NCBI GenBank assembly: GCA_021773645.1
Contig: JAJFJU010000012.1
Coordinates: 558,001-622,000 of the forward strand
Direction: 5' to 3'
Length of the DNA: 64,000 nt
Source: Gammaproteobacteria bacterium
Lineage (GTDB): Bacteria; Pseudomonadota; Gammaproteobacteria; HK1
Program-made: the position numbers and the translations under genes
In this document: piece after piece, positions 18,994 through 27,300 of the stretch
How positions within the stretch are numbered: the first letter of the stretch is position 1
Layout: every line of letters begins with the position of its first letter
The notes under the pieces: model-generated
Seen by the model: only the letters and a program-made list of their open reading frames with translations
What the model was told of the DNA's origin: nothing
Database searches by the model: none

Positions 18994-20791
18994 TATTCGG
19001 GGCAGTGGGAAGCAATTCTGCCAGTGCCTTGGTCAATGGTGCTATTACCTCGCGCCAATCTGCAATCATGCCGATATCAGCAAACTCGAACACGGGTGCT
19101 TTCTCATCCGTGTTAATAGCCAGCACGGTACCGGCATTGCGTATCCCCGCGCTGTGCGTGAACTTGCCACTCAATCCCACGGCTAGATAGAGCCGTGGGG
19201 CAATGGCACGCCCGGTAATGCCCAGTTGTCGGGAGCGTGGCATCCATCCCCGATCCGTGACCTTGCGGGTGGCTGCAAGTTCCGCATCCAGCACGTGTTT
19301 CAGTTCCTCAAGTTGATCGTATTCGTCGGGCGGAACCCCCAGGCCGACACCGATGACGGCCTCCGCATTGATCAACGCGTTGACCTCGTCATTGCGAGTG
19401 CGTTCATGAATAGAGACCCGGGAATTTGTCGCCATGACTTGTTCCTTGATTTTGGCGATGGACTTACGCGGGCTCAGCAGGGGCAGGGCGCCAGGCCGCA
19501 CGGTGGCCATCTGTACAGCAGAGGTGCATAGAATCTCCGCCGCCAGCATGCCAGAGAAGGCGGGCTTCCACGCCACCAGACGATCGTCCCTGACCTCAAG
19601 GGCAATGGCATCCCCGGTCAGTCCCGCTTGTAATCGCGCGGCGATGCGTGAGGCCACTTCCCGGCCCCATTGGGTGGATGGAAGGATGATAGCCCAGGGC
19701 TGATGACTGCCGGCCCAGTCGCTCACCGTGTGGGCGATATCCTCTTCCACATCGCTGCCGTGCAGGTGTATGGCATGGTCAACACCCCATCCGCCGAGCA
19801 CGTGAGGGTCCATTTTTTCCGCCATAAAGGCGGTAACCTGAGCGTCGATTTCTGTCGCTAACAAGGCCGCGGTACCACAGCATTCCTGACTTGTGCGTTG
19901 TTGTGCTGGTTCCAGGACCACCACGACTGATTGTTTCCCCGCTTGCCCGGTGGGCACCCGTTTTGTCGCATCCAGTAATGGTTTTGCAAATACATCGCGC
20001 TGCATCAGCAGCTGTGTCAGCTGCTCTATCTGCTCCTCAACAGGCCCCGTAAGTATCACCGGATTTCGTTCCACCGGGATGGTTCGTGAGCTTCCTACCT
20101 GGGTAGGACTACCGGTGGCACCCCATGGACCTGTACCTAGAGAGGCGGCATCGAGGGTGGAAATATAGTCATCCAGCGTACTGCTCCACTTGTCCCTAGG
20201 CGCCTTGCAGGGGGCGCACAGGCGCTCGGCCACCGACAGGACTGCTGGCAGGTTAACCGAGGCATCTACCCAGCCATCATCGTGCTCGCAGCGCACCCGG
20301 AGTTGCTTGTCGGCCAGCTCCAGCTTTCGTACCGGACCGAGGAAGGGGAGCTTCAACAATTCCGCCAGTTCTGGTCCTACCTGTCCGGTGTCGGCATCCA
20401 GCGAGTTACGCCCCAGCAGGATAAGGTCAAAAGGTCCCTGCAGCATGATTGCAGCTGCCAGTGCGCGCGCAGTAGCTAGGGTGTCGGCACCGGCAAAGGC
20501 CGGGTCGCTGAGTAGTATTCCTGCGTTGGCTCCCCAGGCCAGAGCCTCTTTCAAGACATCTTTGGCGGCAGCCGGACCCATGGTGATGATGGTGCAGAGG
20601 CCTTCGCTGGTGCGGGCAAGTTTCACCCCCTGAGCTACTGCTCGCCGGCAGTAGGGATTCATCTCTAGCGCCACCCCCTCACGAATCAAGTGTCCATCCT
20701 CACCCAGACTAATGCCCTCGAGGGCAGGGATTTGCTTCGCCAGTACGGCGATGCGAAGAGGGCTGATATTGTCGTCTGCTTTGGTGCACAT
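18986..20791 (-). CDS. electron transfer flavoprotein, beta and alpha subunits fused in one chain
   Basis: A 601-residue natural fusion. Residues about 12-230 are an ETF beta (FixA-like) domain with RIAVLAKQIP at the start, GRNSLDADTGQVGPELAELL for the AMP/FAD region and PAVLSVAERLCAP. Residues about 270-600 are an ETF alpha (FixB-like) domain ending in the FAD-binding unit with ATRKVTDRGWMPRSRQLGITG, RLYLAVGLSGKFTHSAGI and VLAINTDEKAPVF. The usual QH of the alpha flavin motif reads TH here, but the His is kept. ETFs carry electrons between acyl-CoA or other dehydrogenases and a quinone reductase, usually as two chains. It heads an operon with malonyl-CoA decarboxylase (8-bp overlap) and AcuI. 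No acyl-CoA dehydrogenase is adjacent, so the redox partner is unknown. Confidence 0.88.
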   Translation of the reverse strand: MCTKADDNISPLRIAVLAKQIPALEGISLGEDGHLIREGVALEMNPYCRRAVAQGVKLARTSEGLCTIITMGPAAAKDVLKEALAWGANAGILLSDPAFAGADTLATARALAAAIMLQGPFDLILLGRNSLDADTGQVGPELAELLKLPFLGPVRKLELADKQLRVRCEHDDGWVDASVNLPAVLSVAERLCAPCKAPRDKWSSTLDDYISTLDAASLGTGPWGATGSPTQVGSSRTIPVERNPVILTGPVEEQIEQLTQLLMQRDVFAKPLLDATKRVPTGQAGKQSVVVVLEPAQQRTSQECCGTAALLATEIDAQVTAFMAEKMDPHVLGGWGVDHAIHLHGSDVEEDIAHTVSDWAGSHQPWAIILPSTQWGREVASRIAARLQAGLTGDAIALEVRDDRLVAWKPAFSGMLAAEILCTSAVQMATVRPGALPLLSPRKSIAKIKEQVMATNSRVSIHERTRNDEVNALINAEAVIGVGLGVPPDEYDQLEELKHVLDAELAATRKVTDRGWMPRSRQLGITGRAIAPRLYLAVGLSGKFTHSAGIRNAGTVLAINTDEKAPVFEFADIGMIADWREVIAPLTKALAELLPTAPNNE

Positions 20792-20842
20792 GATTGATTT
20801 GTCAGCCGTTTGATGTTTCCGTGTCGTTGCTCATACCCTACC

Positions 20843-20887
20843 AAAAAACTTCCCCTCATTACCCGTGGCCACGGGTAATGAGGGGAA
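20843..20887 (-). terminator. strong Rho-independent terminator built on a 38-bp perfect palindrome
   Basis: Bases 20850-20887 form a perfect palindrome with 19-bp arms and no loop bases left over. Read on the minus strand the stem is followed by G and six Ts (complement of 20843-20848). It therefore closes the minus-strand toxin-antitoxin transcript before the ETF operon. A 6-bp hairpin (GCACAC, CAT, GTGTGC) lies beside it at 20896-20910. Confidence 0.85.
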
Positions 20888-20927
20888 TGAATAGGGCACA
20901 CCATGTGTGCCGAAATTCTTACACCCT

Positions 20928-21031
20928 GTAGCCCGGATGCAGCGTGAGCGGAATCCGGGGTGGTGGCTGCAATATGGGTTGATACGGTAGCGGACGCTGC
21001 CCCGGATTCCACTGCGTTTCATCCAGGCTAC
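20928..21031. repeat. REP/MITE-like inverted repeat element, about 104 bp
   Basis: The arm starting GTAGCCCGGATGCAGCG at 20928 pairs imperfectly with the arm ending CATCCAGGCTAC at 21031; the inner GGAATCCGGGG / CCCCGGATTCC block is an exact match. Elements of this GTAGCCCGGAT type are dispersed in many gammaproteobacterial chromosomes. Together with the terminator it accounts for the 306-bp gap between the ETF and toxin genes, where I see no gene. Confidence 0.75.
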
Positions 21032-21097
21032 GGTGGTTAAGGTTAATGCTGCCGTGACAGATTCCTGAATGCGAGTTTACGTCTAGAACAGGGGTTT

Positions 21098-21502
21098 CTA
21101 GGCCAGATTCAGCTTTAATGCAATGCGCTGGAGTTTTTCATCGCAGGTGTATAACCGCGCTCCTTTTTGCTGGGCTAATTCGAGAAACAGGGCATCATAT
21201 ACCGTGAGGCCATACTTCCCTGCCAGCAATAGCGAGCCGGCCATCAGTTCGCTGTGACCGCTCAGGCGGATAGGTAATGACTGAATAATCTCCAGTATTT
21301 CCTGGCTTTCCGCTGCTGTTAGCTCATCCCGTCGTTGCTTCTTAAGCAGTACGTTGGCAGCCTCAACAAGCATCAGTTCGGGTGCAAGGATGATGTGATT
21401 ACCACTTTCGGCACCACGCAGCAGGGTTTCCAGGCCGTCCGGCAAAGGGCCATCTGGAACAAACAGCCGGATAATCGCGGAGGTATCTACCACCGCAATC
21501 AT
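21098..21502 (-). CDS. vapC: PIN-domain ribonuclease toxin, VapC/FitB type
   Basis: Putative Mg-dependent RNase toxin of 134 residues. The PIN signature is clear: VVDTSAIIRLF with the first acidic residue near position 6, an ELMLVEAANVLLKK helix with the central Glu, and YDALFLELAQQKGARLYTCDEKL with the C-terminal Asp residues. The start is ATG 21502, which overlaps the antitoxin stop as ATGA, the normal antitoxin-toxin coupling; the frame continues further but those residues are antitoxin DNA. The transcript ends at the palindromic terminator 210 bp downstream. The RNA target cannot be predicted. Confidence 0.9.
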   Translation of the reverse strand: MIAVVDTSAIIRLFVPDGPLPDGLETLLRGAESGNHIILAPELMLVEAANVLLKKQRRDELTAAESQEILEIIQSLPIRLSGHSELMAGSLLLAGKYGLTVYDALFLELAQQKGARLYTCDEKLQRIALKLNLA

Positions 21503-21729
21503 CGTGTGCGATCCTCTTGGATATCTTTTAGCGTATCCCCCAGTGCACGCTGGGCCAGCCACTCACGCCATTTTTTGGCGGCAGCGAGCTTTGAGTGGCT
21601 TAGCAGTTTGGCATCCAAATCCAGTAAATACCGCACCTGTTCTTGCAGGCTGCGATGGTTAATGGCGGCCATTTGTTTTAGTGCTTCGTAGGTTTCATCG
21701 GATAGGTTACGGACGCTGAGTGATCTCAC
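21499..21729 (-). CDS. vapB: ribbon-helix-helix antitoxin, VapB/FitA type
   Basis: Antitoxin and presumed autorepressor of 76 residues. The N-terminal half LSVRNLSDETYEALKQMA is a classic ribbon-helix-helix DNA-binding motif, followed by SLQEQVRYLLD and a basic, Trp-containing tail that would wrap the toxin. The frame is open to 21774, but I choose GTG 21729 because a perfect AGGAGG lies 6 bp upstream and the protein then begins directly at the beta-strand (RSLSVRNLS). A palindromic site at 21773-21785 is the likely operator. The stop overlaps the toxin ATG. Confidence 0.88.
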   Translation of the reverse strand: MRSLSVRNLSDETYEALKQMAAINHRSLQEQVRYLLDLDAKLLSHSKLAAAKKWREWLAQRALGDTLKDIQEDRTR

Positions 21730-21772
21730 GGGAAACCTCCTGATGAACGCAGAATGATGCTGAAATAATAGC

Positions 21773-21785
21773 ATGCATAATGCAT
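21773..21785. promoter_or_regulatory. candidate operator of the VapBC pair (ATGCAT-A-ATGCAT)
   Basis: Two ATGCAT palindromes separated by one base lie about 45 bp upstream of the antitoxin start, where ribbon-helix-helix antitoxins normally bind. Identity of the binding protein is inferred from position. Confidence 0.45.
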
Positions 21786-21805
21786 TCAGATGGTGTTTGG
21801 TCTAT

Positions 21806-22570
21806 TTATATGGGGAGAAAGACTGCTCCAGCAAGACGTTGGATGATTTGGCGGATGGTACGGCTGCGGTGGCCGGCGATGATTTTTGCCAGTGCATCCT
21901 GGATGGCGATGAGTTTGCCGAACAGGCGTTCGTAGCTGAGGTTGCGGCGTTCGTTGCCGGTGGAGTCGCTGAGTAGGTAGAGGTGCCCATCGGGGTCGCG
22001 ATCGTTATGTAGTTTCCAGGCGGCAATTTCCAGATTGCGGGCGCTGTTATAGAGTTTTTGTGGATCCAGCTCGTCGGTGAGGAAGAATTCTCGCTTGCTG
22101 TTATAGGCCGCGAGCAGCATCTGTTGTAAGCCCACACCAAAGGCGAATACCCGATCGCCGTGGTAGTCCTCATCGAAGGCCAGCTGTATCACGGCAGCCC
22201 CGCTTTTGCCTTTCAGAGCAGACAGGCTGCCCACGGGTGCCGCTTTTTCGCATCCCTGCAATTGCGGCATAAGTGCGTCCCTGCACAAAGTAGCACCAAA
22301 GGCCATCTTCACGGCCGTTTCCAGATTGCCACCCACTCCTTTTTGCAGCTCCCGTGGGTTGCGTCGGTAGTGCTTGAGCATCAACGCCTCCAGATGGTAG
22401 AGCATCTCGCCCACATGCACCTCTGCCACATTATCAATATCAGACTTTCCGAGTTGGCGGATATTGAAGGGTTTGGTAGGTACATCGGCTGAGGGTGGCG
22501 TGGTGTTGCAGCCGCTAAGCAACAGGCAGATGAGGGTGGCTAGTGTGAGTAAGCGCTGCTGTGGCGTCAT
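21806..22570 (-). CDS. predicted lipoprotein of unknown function
   Basis: I do not recognise the family of this 254-residue protein. ATG 22570 begins a short lipoprotein signal (residues 1-20) ending in the lipobox LLSGC, so Cys21 should be lipidated and the protein anchored in the inner or outer membrane. The mature part is helical, contains three more cysteines (CRD, GCEK region) and two motifs of note, ADLGKSD-type N-terminus and FDEDYHGDRVFAFGVGLQQML. The ATG overlaps the hflD stop as ATGA, so it is the last gene of the yhdP-mnmA-hflD group. The frame runs upstream to 22663 but that part is hflD sequence. Confidence 0.75.
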   Translation of the reverse strand: MTPQQRLLTLATLICLLLSGCNTTPPSADVPTKPFNIRQLGKSDIDNVAEVHVGEMLYHLEALMLKHYRRNPRELQKGVGGNLETAVKMAFGATLCRDALMPQLQGCEKAAPVGSLSALKGKSGAAVIQLAFDEDYHGDRVFAFGVGLQQMLLAAYNSKREFFLTDELDPQKLYNSARNLEIAAWKLHNDRDPDGHLYLLSDSTGNERRNLSYERLFGKLIAIQDALAKIIAGHRSRTIRQIIQRLAGAVFLPI

Positions 22571-23199
22571 GGTCCGACCTGTGCTGCCAGATGGGCGGCC
22601 TGTTCGCTCAAGCGTCGTTGGGCAAACAACAGACCAATGCGGCGGCCCCCCATCTGGCGCCACAACACGGTGGCGCGGATTGCCGCCAGCAACAAGGCAC
22701 GCACTCGTTCGGCATTGCGGGGTAGTTCCAGATAATTGCGCTCACCGCGCACCAGCACGCGGGGAAACAGGCTGCCCACGGTATCTCGGTAAACTTCCGC
22801 GAGCCCGGCAATTACCGCGTCGTGGCCGGGGTGGAAGTGGCTGACTTGACGCTCGGTGGCAACGATGCCTTGATGGACCTTGTTGAGTAAGGACTCGTTA
22901 CGATTCAGTTTGCGCTCCAGGTGCATCACCGTGGCGGCGTAGCGCGATATTTCCAGATCCCGCGAGGCCCGCCCTTGCAGCTGTGATTGCAACACCTCAA
23001 GGCCATGCACCACACCACGGACACCACCAAAAACCTCTGCGGTGTTGGCGGCATCAAAACGGAACAGACTATCAATGCTGGCGGCCATGGGGGCCTCCAG
23101 ACATTGGCCCTTGTGGGCGATGGCGCGTACTAGCGAAACCGCTTGAAATAATCCAGCCAAGGCGAGCACCCGATCTTCCTCGGTGATTACTTGACTCAT
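22567..23199 (-). CDS. hflD: high frequency lysogenization protein HflD homologue
   Basis: Helical peripheral membrane protein of 210 residues, the size of E. coli HflD. It shows QAVSLVRAIAHKG near the start, YAATVMHLERKLNRNESLL in the middle and WRQMGGRRIGLLFAQRR near the end, all diagnostic. ATG 23199 overlaps the mnmA stop as ATGA. The mnmA-hflD pairing is the standard gammaproteobacterial order. In E. coli HflD affects phage lambda CII stability; its housekeeping role is not settled. Confidence 0.92.
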   Translation of the reverse strand: MSQVITEEDRVLALAGLFQAVSLVRAIAHKGQCLEAPMAASIDSLFRFDAANTAEVFGGVRGVVHGLEVLQSQLQGRASRDLEISRYAATVMHLERKLNRNESLLNKVHQGIVATERQVSHFHPGHDAVIAGLAEVYRDTVGSLFPRVLVRGERNYLELPRNAERVRALLLAAIRATVLWRQMGGRRIGLLFAQRRLSEQAAHLAAQVGP

Positions 23200-24314
23200 G
23201 CCCGGGCGCTTTCGATGGTGCCGCCACCGAGGCATGCATCGCCACTATAGAAAACCACCGACTGCCCTGGGGTGACCGCCCACTGGGCTTCGGCAAAGCA
23301 GACCTTTATCCGACCATCGGCCAAGGCGGTGACTCGGCAAGCCTGGTCGGGCTGCCGGTAGCGGGTTTTGGCATGACATTCCAGCGGCAGCGCAGGCGGC
23401 TTGCCGGCAATCCAGTGCAGCTCACCGGCTTCGAGTTCGTGGCTATAGAGCAGGGCATGTTCACGATCCTGCACCACGATGAGGGTATTGCGGCCTTCAT
23501 CCTTGGCAGCCACATACCAGGGTGCACCATTGCTACCGGCCCGCCCGCCAATGCCAAGTCCGCGACGCTGGCCGAGGGTGTAATACATCAAGCCGTCGTG
23601 ACGCCCCATGGTCTCTCCCTCCGGGGTTTCCATGGGGCCCGGATTGGGGGCCAGGTAGCGGCCGAGAAATTCACGGAAGGGGCGCTCACCGATAAAGCAG
23701 ATGCCGGTGCTGTCCTTCTTGGCGTGTACTGGGATCTGCACTGCCTTGGCCAGTCGTCGGACCTCGCCCTTCTTGAGGGTGCCGAGGGGAAAGAGGGTAT
23801 GGGCCAAAGCGCGTTGATCGATAGCGTGCAGGAAATAGCTCTGGTCCTTGTTTAAATCCTCGGCCTTTAACAGTCGCCACACGCCATCCTGTTGTTCTTT
23901 ACGTGCGTAGTGGCCGGTAGCGATGTACTCACCGCCCAAATCCAGAGCATGCCGGAGAAAGTGGTGAAATTTGATCTCGCGATTGCACAGCACATCCGGA
24001 TTCGGGGTGAGCCCGGCGCGGTAGGCGGCGAGAAAGCGTTCAAATACCAGGTCCCAGTATTCACTGCTGAAATTGACCGAGTGGAAATCGATACCCAGTA
24101 GCTTGCAGACAGCGCGGGCATCGTCCGCATCTTCCGTCGCTGCACAATGCCCCTGATCGTCATCCTCTTCCCAGTTTTTCATAAACAGCGCGCGTACTTG
24201 AAGGCCCTGGTCGCGGAGCAGCAGGGCGGCGACAGCAGAGTCCACACCACCGGAAAGACCGACGATGACGGGGGTATCGGCTACGGGCATAGCGCTATGG
24301 TTGAATGAGGTCAT
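23196..24314 (-). CDS. mnmA: tRNA-specific 2-thiouridylase MnmA
   Basis: Uses ATP and relayed sulfur to make 2-thiouridine at wobble position 34 of Lys, Glu and Gln tRNAs. The 372-residue chain has the PP-loop SGGVDSAVAALLL (residues 21-33), the catalytic cysteine in NPDVLCNREIKF, and the second sulfur-handling cysteine in STGICFIGERPF. RRGLGIGGRAG and the C-terminal beta-barrel are also typical. It starts 7 bp after yhdP, and the stop overlaps hflD. ATG 24290 is a possible shorter start; neither start has a clear ribosome site, which fits coupling to yhdP. Confidence 0.97.
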   Translation of the reverse strand: MTSFNHSAMPVADTPVIVGLSGGVDSAVAALLLRDQGLQVRALFMKNWEEDDDQGHCAATEDADDARAVCKLLGIDFHSVNFSSEYWDLVFERFLAAYRAGLTPNPDVLCNREIKFHHFLRHALDLGGEYIATGHYARKEQQDGVWRLLKAEDLNKDQSYFLHAIDQRALAHTLFPLGTLKKGEVRRLAKAVQIPVHAKKDSTGICFIGERPFREFLGRYLAPNPGPMETPEGETMGRHDGLMYYTLGQRRGLGIGGRAGSNGAPWYVAAKDEGRNTLIVVQDREHALLYSHELEAGELHWIAGKPPALPLECHAKTRYRQPDQACRVTALADGRIKVCFAEAQWAVTPGQSVVFYSGDACLGGGTIESARA

Positions 24315-24320
24315 GGTGTG

Positions 24321-27300
24321 TCAGGGGGTTGCGGTGTCTTGCGGCTTTGCTGGGGTAGAGTCACCTTGTTTGGCCTTGCTCCCGCGGATACGGGTGATCA
24401 CGGGTTCATACCAGCTACCCGTGATGGTGTACTGAGAGCGGGCGACGCGGTTGATAATGGGTTTTTTAAACATCTTTTCGGTAAGCCAGATAACCGCACC
24501 TACACCCACACCCACGGGACCCAGTACGGCACCAGCCAGTGGTAGGCTAGAGGAAATATGGGGGGTCACGGTGACGATTTGATCGTAGTCCTCGGTCCTC
24601 AGGCCGACCCGTCCGGCCACTTCGACGCGGGCCGACGGGCTCTCCATGACCAGATTATTGGTGTAGGCATTGCCGTCTTCGAGGGAAAAGTTACCTTTGA
24701 TGCGGTCGTAGGCAAAGCCCTTGCGGAACAGATCGCTGAAGTCGAGCTTGAGACGCCGTGGCAGGGATTGCAGGGTTAACAAGCCAAATAGCCGCCCAGT
24801 AGGGCCGGCTTTCACTTCTAACAGACGGCCACGCTTGGCCTTGAAATGCAGGTTGCCATCGAGTGTGGCGAGGGAAAATTCGGCGGGTGAGCCGATCCAG
24901 GAGACATTCATATTGATGAGTGTGCTGCCACCGCTGGCGGTGCCCTCAAACTTCAGGGCGTCGAGCATCAGTCCCAGGTCCTGGCTGGTGGCCTGGATAT
25001 GAAAGCGTGATTGATGCAGGCCATCCAGGTGACTCCAGGTGCCGCTGGATTGAACCTTAAAATGTTCAGCAAGAATTTCGAGATTGTTTACCTTCAGGCC
25101 TTCGGTGGCGGGTTCCGTCAGTAGCCGTACGGTACCTAGATAGTGCTCGCCATAGCTAAGTTCCGTGGCATAGAAGTCCATCGCAGGAAGGGTATGGGGA
25201 TCCAGCTCTGTGCTACTGCGGGTGCTGTCCTCCATTGGCGCGAGAGCCAGACGATCCAGGTGTATTTTCAGCGGGGTTTTGCTCTCAGTTGGTGGCAGTA
25301 ATATATCGCCAGCCAGGGTGGGGCCATCTACGCGCACACGCCAGCCACCGTCCCCGGTGGGTTGAAGCTCAATTTCCTGGTCGTAGAAACTGCGCCCACT
25401 AAACTCCAGGCTGTCCGCATGCAGACTGATCCCGTGGAGTTGATCCAAGAACGTCGGCGTGTCGGTGGTTTCCGTATTATTGGTGTTGGCAAAGAGATTG
25501 AGCCACTCGCTCAGGACCAGCCGTTTGAGTACGCCTCTGAGATTTAGCCCTTCAGTGCTGGGCAGGCTTGCTTCGCCTCCGTTGATGACGATGCTACCGC
25601 GTTCCAGCTGCGAGCCGTCGTCGCCAGGATGTAGCAATAGCAGCCCTTGAAGTTGCTCACCGTAGCGAAAGCCAAGCAGCGATTTTGCTTCAGATAGTTG
25701 CAAGTCCAGGGTGGAAGCGCTTGCCGAAGTTTTGTCCTTCCCCAATGGCTGCGGAAGATCTATCGCCAGACCTCGCAAATCGGAGGCCACCCGTAGCTGG
25801 GTATCCATGGCATTACCGTTGCCGCCGCCTATGGGCAGGGTCAGGCTGGCCTGCCAGTCAGTCTGCCCCTCAAGCCGATTGAGCACGGTGCTGGCATTCA
25901 GTTTGAGTTGTGTGAACAGCCGGCTCAAAAAAGCAGGATCGGCTAGCCCCTGCATATGCAGCACCGTGGCCTTTGACTCCCCATCCTGACTCGCTATGGT
26001 CGCCGTCACCGGGCTATCCAGATAGCGGGCGGTGAGGCCCTCGGCTTCCAGTCCGTTTTCGTCAAAGCGGAGCTGGCCATTCAGCGCATCCAGTCGCATG
26101 CCCAGCCGGCGGGTGTTAATGGCATGGTTCTTAAGACCGATGGTGCCAGCGACGCGGGGCTCCCCGCTTCCCGGTTGGAGTGGAATGTCGAGCTTGAGGC
26201 CGAGATGTATATCGCCAGTGCTCTCCAGCTCCGCCAATAGGCGTTGAAAGCGGGCTTCCAGCGGGCTTTCGCCCAAGAAACGCAGGCCGTCGCTGCCGGC
26301 ACCCCAAGCCTCACCCTTAATTTGCAGTTGCGGCTGTTTCGACCAGATGTCGGGAATACGTACATGCACCGCGGAGAGTTTGGAGTCGAAGACTTTGGCA
26401 CGGTTGCTGGTGATATCCAGACTGGTGTCCTCAAACAGCAGGGCTACCTCGCCTTCACGTATCTCTGGCCAATCCGGCAGATAGCGGAGTCTGCCCTCAC
26501 GGACTTGTGCACGGGTCTCGAAGTGCCCCTGATGTTGGCGGAAGGGGAAGTCTGCCGTGCGCCCACGGTAGAGCATATCCGCGCTCACCACTTGCCCTGC
26601 CTGGATGGCGCTACTTAGCCAGTGGTTGAGTTTGGGTGACAGCAGACGGGAGGGGATGAAGCGCTTCGCGGTCTGCTCATTTCCGCCCTGTAGACGTGCC
26701 TGCAGATCTAGCAGGGGGCTGTGGTCACCCTTTGCCTTGTACACACTGACGCGTAATTGGGCATCGACTTCTGTGGTTTTGAGGCGTAGATCCTCGGTGT
26801 TTATTCGCCACCCTTCGGCAGAGACTTCCCAGCTAATGTCGCCAGCCAGACTTTGGAAATCGAGCGGGGCGGGGTAGAGGGTGGGGAGATCGATATTCAG
26901 CATCTGGCTGTCCAGATGCACAGCTCCACCATTGTCATTGCCACTTAGGGTGCCGCTCAGATTGCGGATGCCCGGTATTTTGCCCGAGGCATTGGTTTGT
27001 AGCTGGTTGATTTCCCCAGCGAAGGCATAGCCGCCTTGCGCTCGCGTTTCCAGGCGTACATTGCGCAATTCCCCCTGTGCTTTGGTGCTGATCAGGGCCC
27101 CGGGCAGCTGAGTGCCGGTGGGCAATAGCGGGGGCAGGATATGGAGCAATACGGGCAGCGAGATCGCATCGGCCTGTGCCCGAAGGATGCCCGGTTGATC
27201 CCGATTGGAGTCGGTCCAGAGCAGCTCGATACGGCTGGCCGCTGGCGCCGTATCGGCTGTGACGAGGCGAAAGCCATCCAGCGCTAGTCCGCTGCCACCA

